A stretch of 64,000 nt of DNA from Echinococcus granulosus (lineage: Eukaryota > Platyhelminthes > Cestoda > Cyclophyllidea > Taeniidae). Below the pieces are notes generated by a model that worked only from the letters and a program-made list of their open reading frames with translations, did not search any database and was not told the origin of the DNA. The DNA lies in assembly GCF_000524195.1 (NCBI RefSeq), contig NW_020170418.1, positions 288,439 through 352,438 of the forward strand, written 5' to 3'. A program made the position numbers and the translations under genes. Of the stretch, positions 60,801 through 64,000 are shown in pieces (within the stretch, counting starts at the first letter, position 1; every line of letters begins with the position of its first letter).

Positions 60801-62820
60801 ACGTTTCTGCAGACTACTCTCGTTTAGTTTGTCTACTGTTAAAACTAAGATCAGGCCTTGATGTCCTTCTGTGCTATCTGTTTACAAAATCACTTCCCGA
60901 GACAACAAATTTTTGGCATTTGATGAGGTTTGAAATGTACCTCAAGTATGGTCTTGATTGACAATTTTGAAAGTTCTTGTAACAGTGCCTCTACCTTGAC
61001 TCACGAGAAACTGCCTGTCATTTAATATTACTAATACGCTAGTATTACTATTTGTATTTCCACAAATATGCAAAATGACACCCTATCTCAGTTCCGCAAG
61101 CGCAGTTTTTTTTCCAACTTTCGTTTCCAGTTCTGAATTGACTGAGTCGTGCAACAGTGTCTTTGTGTCAGCCTGAGATAGAAGTTAGTAATATGATGTA
61201 CGCTCCATCGGTCGACCTTACTCACCCTACCGATCATATTTATTAATACTTTTCTGGTCTAGGTTGCCCACGACTTAACTCCGCAAAGCTAGGTTTACGC
61301 ATTTCAGTCCTCAAGATTCCCTCCTCCGCTTCCACCTACTAGAACTAGTAATCAAATCGGTTGTTATGCAGTACAGTGCTAACAAACGTGGAATTGACAT
61401 TTGGAAGGTTCAAGTAGCTAGTATGAATGGAGACCTGTGTGTCAGTTTGCTTTGAGGAGAGATGCCTTAACGCCGCTTTGAACGATTTGACATGCTAATG
61501 AGTTGGCCTGCCCTCTAAATCTGTGGTAAATCTGTCTCACAGTGGAACTAATCTGTTATGGCTCCGTAGCTTAGTTACGTAGACCAAAGGTGTTTAACCC
61601 CGCTGGTATTCGTTGCCCCAAAAGGTGCCTGTGGGATCGTGCCAAAGCAGCAGGGTAACCGAGTTTGCACATTCATCGAGGTGTTACGTCATCGAGAACA
61701 GTGGGTGTTCACTGCCGAAATAACTGTCCTGTTTAGCTGTCTTTGCCTCCTCCCCGCAGTCGACACGATTCAGGCTGGCTTCCTTCTGGGTCGCAGGGTT
61801 GGTGCATGTTTGCACAGCCGACAGCTCGGTTCCCGTTTGTTTACGCGGTGCCATGGCCGCACACACACACACACACGCGTGCACTTACTGGTGTGTGTTG
61901 AAGTCAACCCCCTTCCATACCCTAACAACAGGTGGCTAAATTAACTTCAAGTAGTATTTGGCTGCAATTAATCTCACATTCAGCAGCATTTCTCAGCCTC
62001 CATTTTCTTTAATGATACCCGAAATTATCCTGTATCTTAAAACAGCTCTAGAGTAGTAACTCACATCTTCATCGTTCTACTGTTACTCAGCTTTTTCCTT
62101 ATCACTTAGTTCATTATTAATTTATCCCTCTCCTCCAAAGCAGTCATGGCTGTGATACGCGTAACGCAATGAGCGTTTCTGATGTTACATTGGATACACC
62201 TTCGATTAGCATAGTACCACCTCAAAGCACTCGATCGCTATGTATTTACCTTTCTTAAAGCTGCTGTCTAGTGTTATGTCTACTCTCGACCCCAAAATAG
62301 CATTCTGACATGTTTCACTCACCCATCGTTCTTTTTGTGGAAATTAGTACATCACCAATGCGTGCACCTACACACAAAAACACTCGTATCATGAAGATTA
62401 CTGCAAATAAATCGTACTAATTACTGGGATAAAAAGAGGACGACATCGCCTATAATGAGTAAACACAGTCTTTTTCTAGACTAATTGCTAAATTGGGATT
62501 TCCGGAAGCGGCAAGAAGTACGCAGCTACGTATTCGTGTGGATGCAAAGCACTGAGCATAAGCTGCGAACCATGAGGAGCTGCAGGGGAGATGACAGCCT
62601 CATTTTGCCGCCTTTTATAGGAGGAGAATGAAAAGACCGTGATCGCTGTGCACAACTACAATCCCGTACGTGAGAACCAGCTGCCTCTACAGAAGGGCGA
62701 GAAGTACTATGTGGTGAATGACAGTAACGCGCAGTGGTGGTACGTTCGCAATATGGCCGGTCAATCTGGCTACGTGCCTACAAACTACATCCACAAGCCA
62801 AATAGTCTCAACTCTTTCGA
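54837..62820 (+). CDS. Tec/BTK-family non-receptor tyrosine kinase, N-terminal half (3' truncated by window)
   Basis: Exons 54837-54977 and 55013-55111 code the start of a PH domain (KISRMTKRSMNKKIFS, YKLREFVLTPFHIKYFE, then GKEKGRISLAHVKYVEKV), matching the BTK/Tec N-terminus. A tentative exon 55255-55432 continues it. The exon ending at 56484 codes the Tec-homology zinc motif and a poly-Gln/Pro tract. The exon 62621-62820 codes the SH3. The SH2 and kinase domains would follow past the last donor (phase 2 at 62820), but I cannot find them before 64000. Tec kinases are recruited by PIP3 through the PH domain and phosphorylate PLC-gamma. The ATG follows a CTTTACTTTTAG acceptor by two bases, consistent with a 5' UTR intron or trans-splicing. 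Confidence 0.85.
55921..56484 (+). CDS. Tec-family exon: BTK zinc motif and poly-Q/proline tract
   Basis: RYHPGVWRRPGRYSCCDDI followed by LGCQ reproduces the Tec-homology H-x-CC-x-C zinc-binding pattern of BTK. It is followed by VQAPPPPPTQVP and related proline runs, which are SH3-type ligands, and by long CAG/CAA-coded glutamine runs near 56320-56430. The acceptor is taken as the AG at 55919-55920. Vertebrate Tec kinases have the proline stretches but not this poly-Gln. Confidence 0.82.
56320..56430 (+). repeat. CAG/CAA trinucleotide tract coding poly-glutamine
   Basis: Imperfect CAA/CAG repeats coding runs of up to seven glutamines interrupted by Leu and Ala-Gln, inside the Tec-family exon. 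Mixed CAA and CAG codons suggest an old, partly stabilised repeat. Confidence 0.85.
56485..62620 (+). other. 6.1 kb Tec-family intron
   Basis: T-rich on the plus strand. Contains a CA microsatellite at about 61860-61876. No LTR-like copy or convincing exon is seen; one short open stretch near 59670-59717 (DADGKRPVDFDLP) is unassigned. Confidence 0.5.
61860..61876 (+). repeat. CA dinucleotide microsatellite
   Basis: Uninterrupted ACAC run of about eight units in the Tec-family intron, flanked by GCGTGCAC. Confidence 0.85.
62621..62820 (+). CDS. Tec-family exon: SH3 domain
   Basis: Opens EENEKTVIAVHNYNPV, continues LPLQKGEKYYVV, then QWWYVRN and GYVPTNYI, a complete SH3 with the ALYDY-like AVHNY, the WW and the PTNY ligand residues. 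The trailing NSLNSFE resembles the SH3-SH2 junction (NNLETYEW) of ITK/TEC. Acceptor TTTTATAG and a perfect GTAAGT donor frame it, phase 0 to 2. Confidence 0.92.
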
Positions 62821-64000
62821 GTAAGTCAACTTGATTCCTTTATCGTCTGTGAAATTCGACCGAATCACATCTCAATGAAAATCAGTTATGATTTTAATTG
62901 CTTGAAACCGTTTAACTTTGGGGTCATTTAAACTACCAGTCCAATAAAATTACCTTCTTGGTTATTTTTCGGTGGAGCATTTATCATCAGAAAGATTTGA
63001 ATATTTAGAACTAAACTTTTTTGCCTTAAAATGCGCAAAAACTAAATAACACTGCCTTAAATAGGAGGGATTTTTGGTTTTACTCCGCCACTGGATCCAT
63101 CGTAATTGCAAATGATTTAGAATTTTATCGTTAATAGACGAATGAAACACGGTGCACTTGCTTTACTTTAGCAAAAAGTGAATGGCTCCGCATTTTAAAC
63201 TCCATTCGTCCACGTTATGCGGGACGCTGACGAATTTATGCTGTGCTGTATGCATTTTGTGTTGTGCTGTTTATTTGGTGGATTCTGGGGACTTAAAAAG
63301 CGACATTGAGGCAAAAATCTTGCTTAGATCAATCTCTCGAGAGCTCCTTACGCTGACAGGTCTGACATTCATCGAATGCCCTCAGCACTATGAATAGACA
63401 CGCATTTAGCCCTCAAATCATCCCACGCCTAGGTACAGATTGTGTTTGGAATTACATATCCCCCTAGAAGTACGGGCCGACTTTTTTACTTCTTAACATT
63501 GATTCCCTGATCAACCGTTGAGAAGAAGATTGTTATTTTTGGCAATGTTCAGACGAAAGGATCACGCACTTGGCAGCAAGAAGATTCTCGGACTTTACAG
63601 GTTAATTACAACATTAAAAATGGGTGGTGCCGGATTAAGCTTAGTTGACCGCGTACTAATACCATACATGCTTGTCATTCACTCATTTGCACAAATCGCA
63701 TTCACAAACTTCATGTCCCTCATTTTTTCCAACAATCCATCTCTGTACGTAGATTCATACTGACGTACTTGCTAGCATTATTTTTGTGCTCTGTACTTAG
63801 AAAACTTATACTGGTGATACGAATTTGTAGGGTGCTGAATCCCTATATTACCCCTTTTTTTCCTTTCACTGTTAAAAGACCAGGCGAGGAACGTAGAAAT
63901 GCCGAGAAGTAGTTTTGCGCAGTCGTGCTTTGTATAACTAAAATCCAATTTCATCCTCTCGATTACACGCAATCACTTTTTGATGAAAGCGATATGGAAA
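62821..64000 (+). other. presumed Tec-family intron at window end
   Basis: No SH2 coding is recognisable to the end of the window. Frames at 63182-63397 and 63518-63763 have no family motif. Confidence 0.4.

Noticed and set aside
61639..61944. 101-codon frame over the CA microsatellite
   Set aside because: Lies inside a Tec-family intron, includes repeat-coded residues, and has no homology or splice context.
1..64000. CRISPR array, bacterial operons or rRNA genes
   Set aside because: No regularly spaced direct repeats, no ribosomal RNA sequence and clear spliceosomal introns throughout; this is eukaryotic DNA.

Overview
Eukaryotic nuclear DNA from a flatworm, most likely a tapeworm (cestode, probably taeniid). 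Evidence: intron-containing animal genes with GT-AG junctions, some introns under 100 bp and others several kb; divergent but recognisable metazoan proteins; and several copies of a roughly 190-200 bp TG...CA repeat resembling the LTRs of the miniature LTR retrotransposons (TRIMs) known from taeniids. Gene names rest on family motifs recalled from knowledge. No database search was run. Exon boundaries were set by checking splice sites against reading phase.

Layout. 1-4585 (+): 3' part of BLTP1 (KIAA1109/tweek), the bridge-like lipid-transfer protein. 5216-8488 (+): uncharacterised intronless 1090-residue protein. 8897-9652 (-): CIR1, a CBF1/RBPJ corepressor and splicing-associated protein. 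9653-11836: repeat-rich spacer with LTR-like copies and a 100-base N gap. 11837-19226 (+): a head-to-tail cluster of PNO1 (ribosome assembly), PSENEN (PEN-2, gamma-secretase), POP7-like (RNase P/MRP) and NPRL3 (GATOR1, upstream of TORC1). The PSENEN stop and the POP7 ATG are only two bases apart, so this is a candidate polycistron in a phylum that uses spliced-leader trans-splicing. 19544-20941 (-): an ING-family PHD-finger gene convergent with NPRL3. 20942-23455: spacer with two more LTR-like copies.

23456-52467 (-): a VAV guanine nucleotide exchange factor spread over about 29 kb, with CH, acidic, DH, PH, C1, SH3, SH2 and SH3 segments in the canonical order. 54837-64000 (+): the 5' part of a Tec/BTK-family tyrosine kinase (PH, Tec-homology zinc motif, poly-Q/proline tract, SH3), running off the window before its SH2 and kinase domains. 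The two genes are divergent across a 2.4 kb spacer holding one LTR-like copy. In vertebrate immune cells Tec kinases and Vav act in the same receptor pathway, so the pairing is notable, although co-regulation is only inference. The plus strand is visibly A-rich through the VAV introns and T-rich through the Tec introns, switching at this spacer.

Most of the sequence between 23 and 62 kb is intron or spacer in which I see nothing coding beyond the listed exons.
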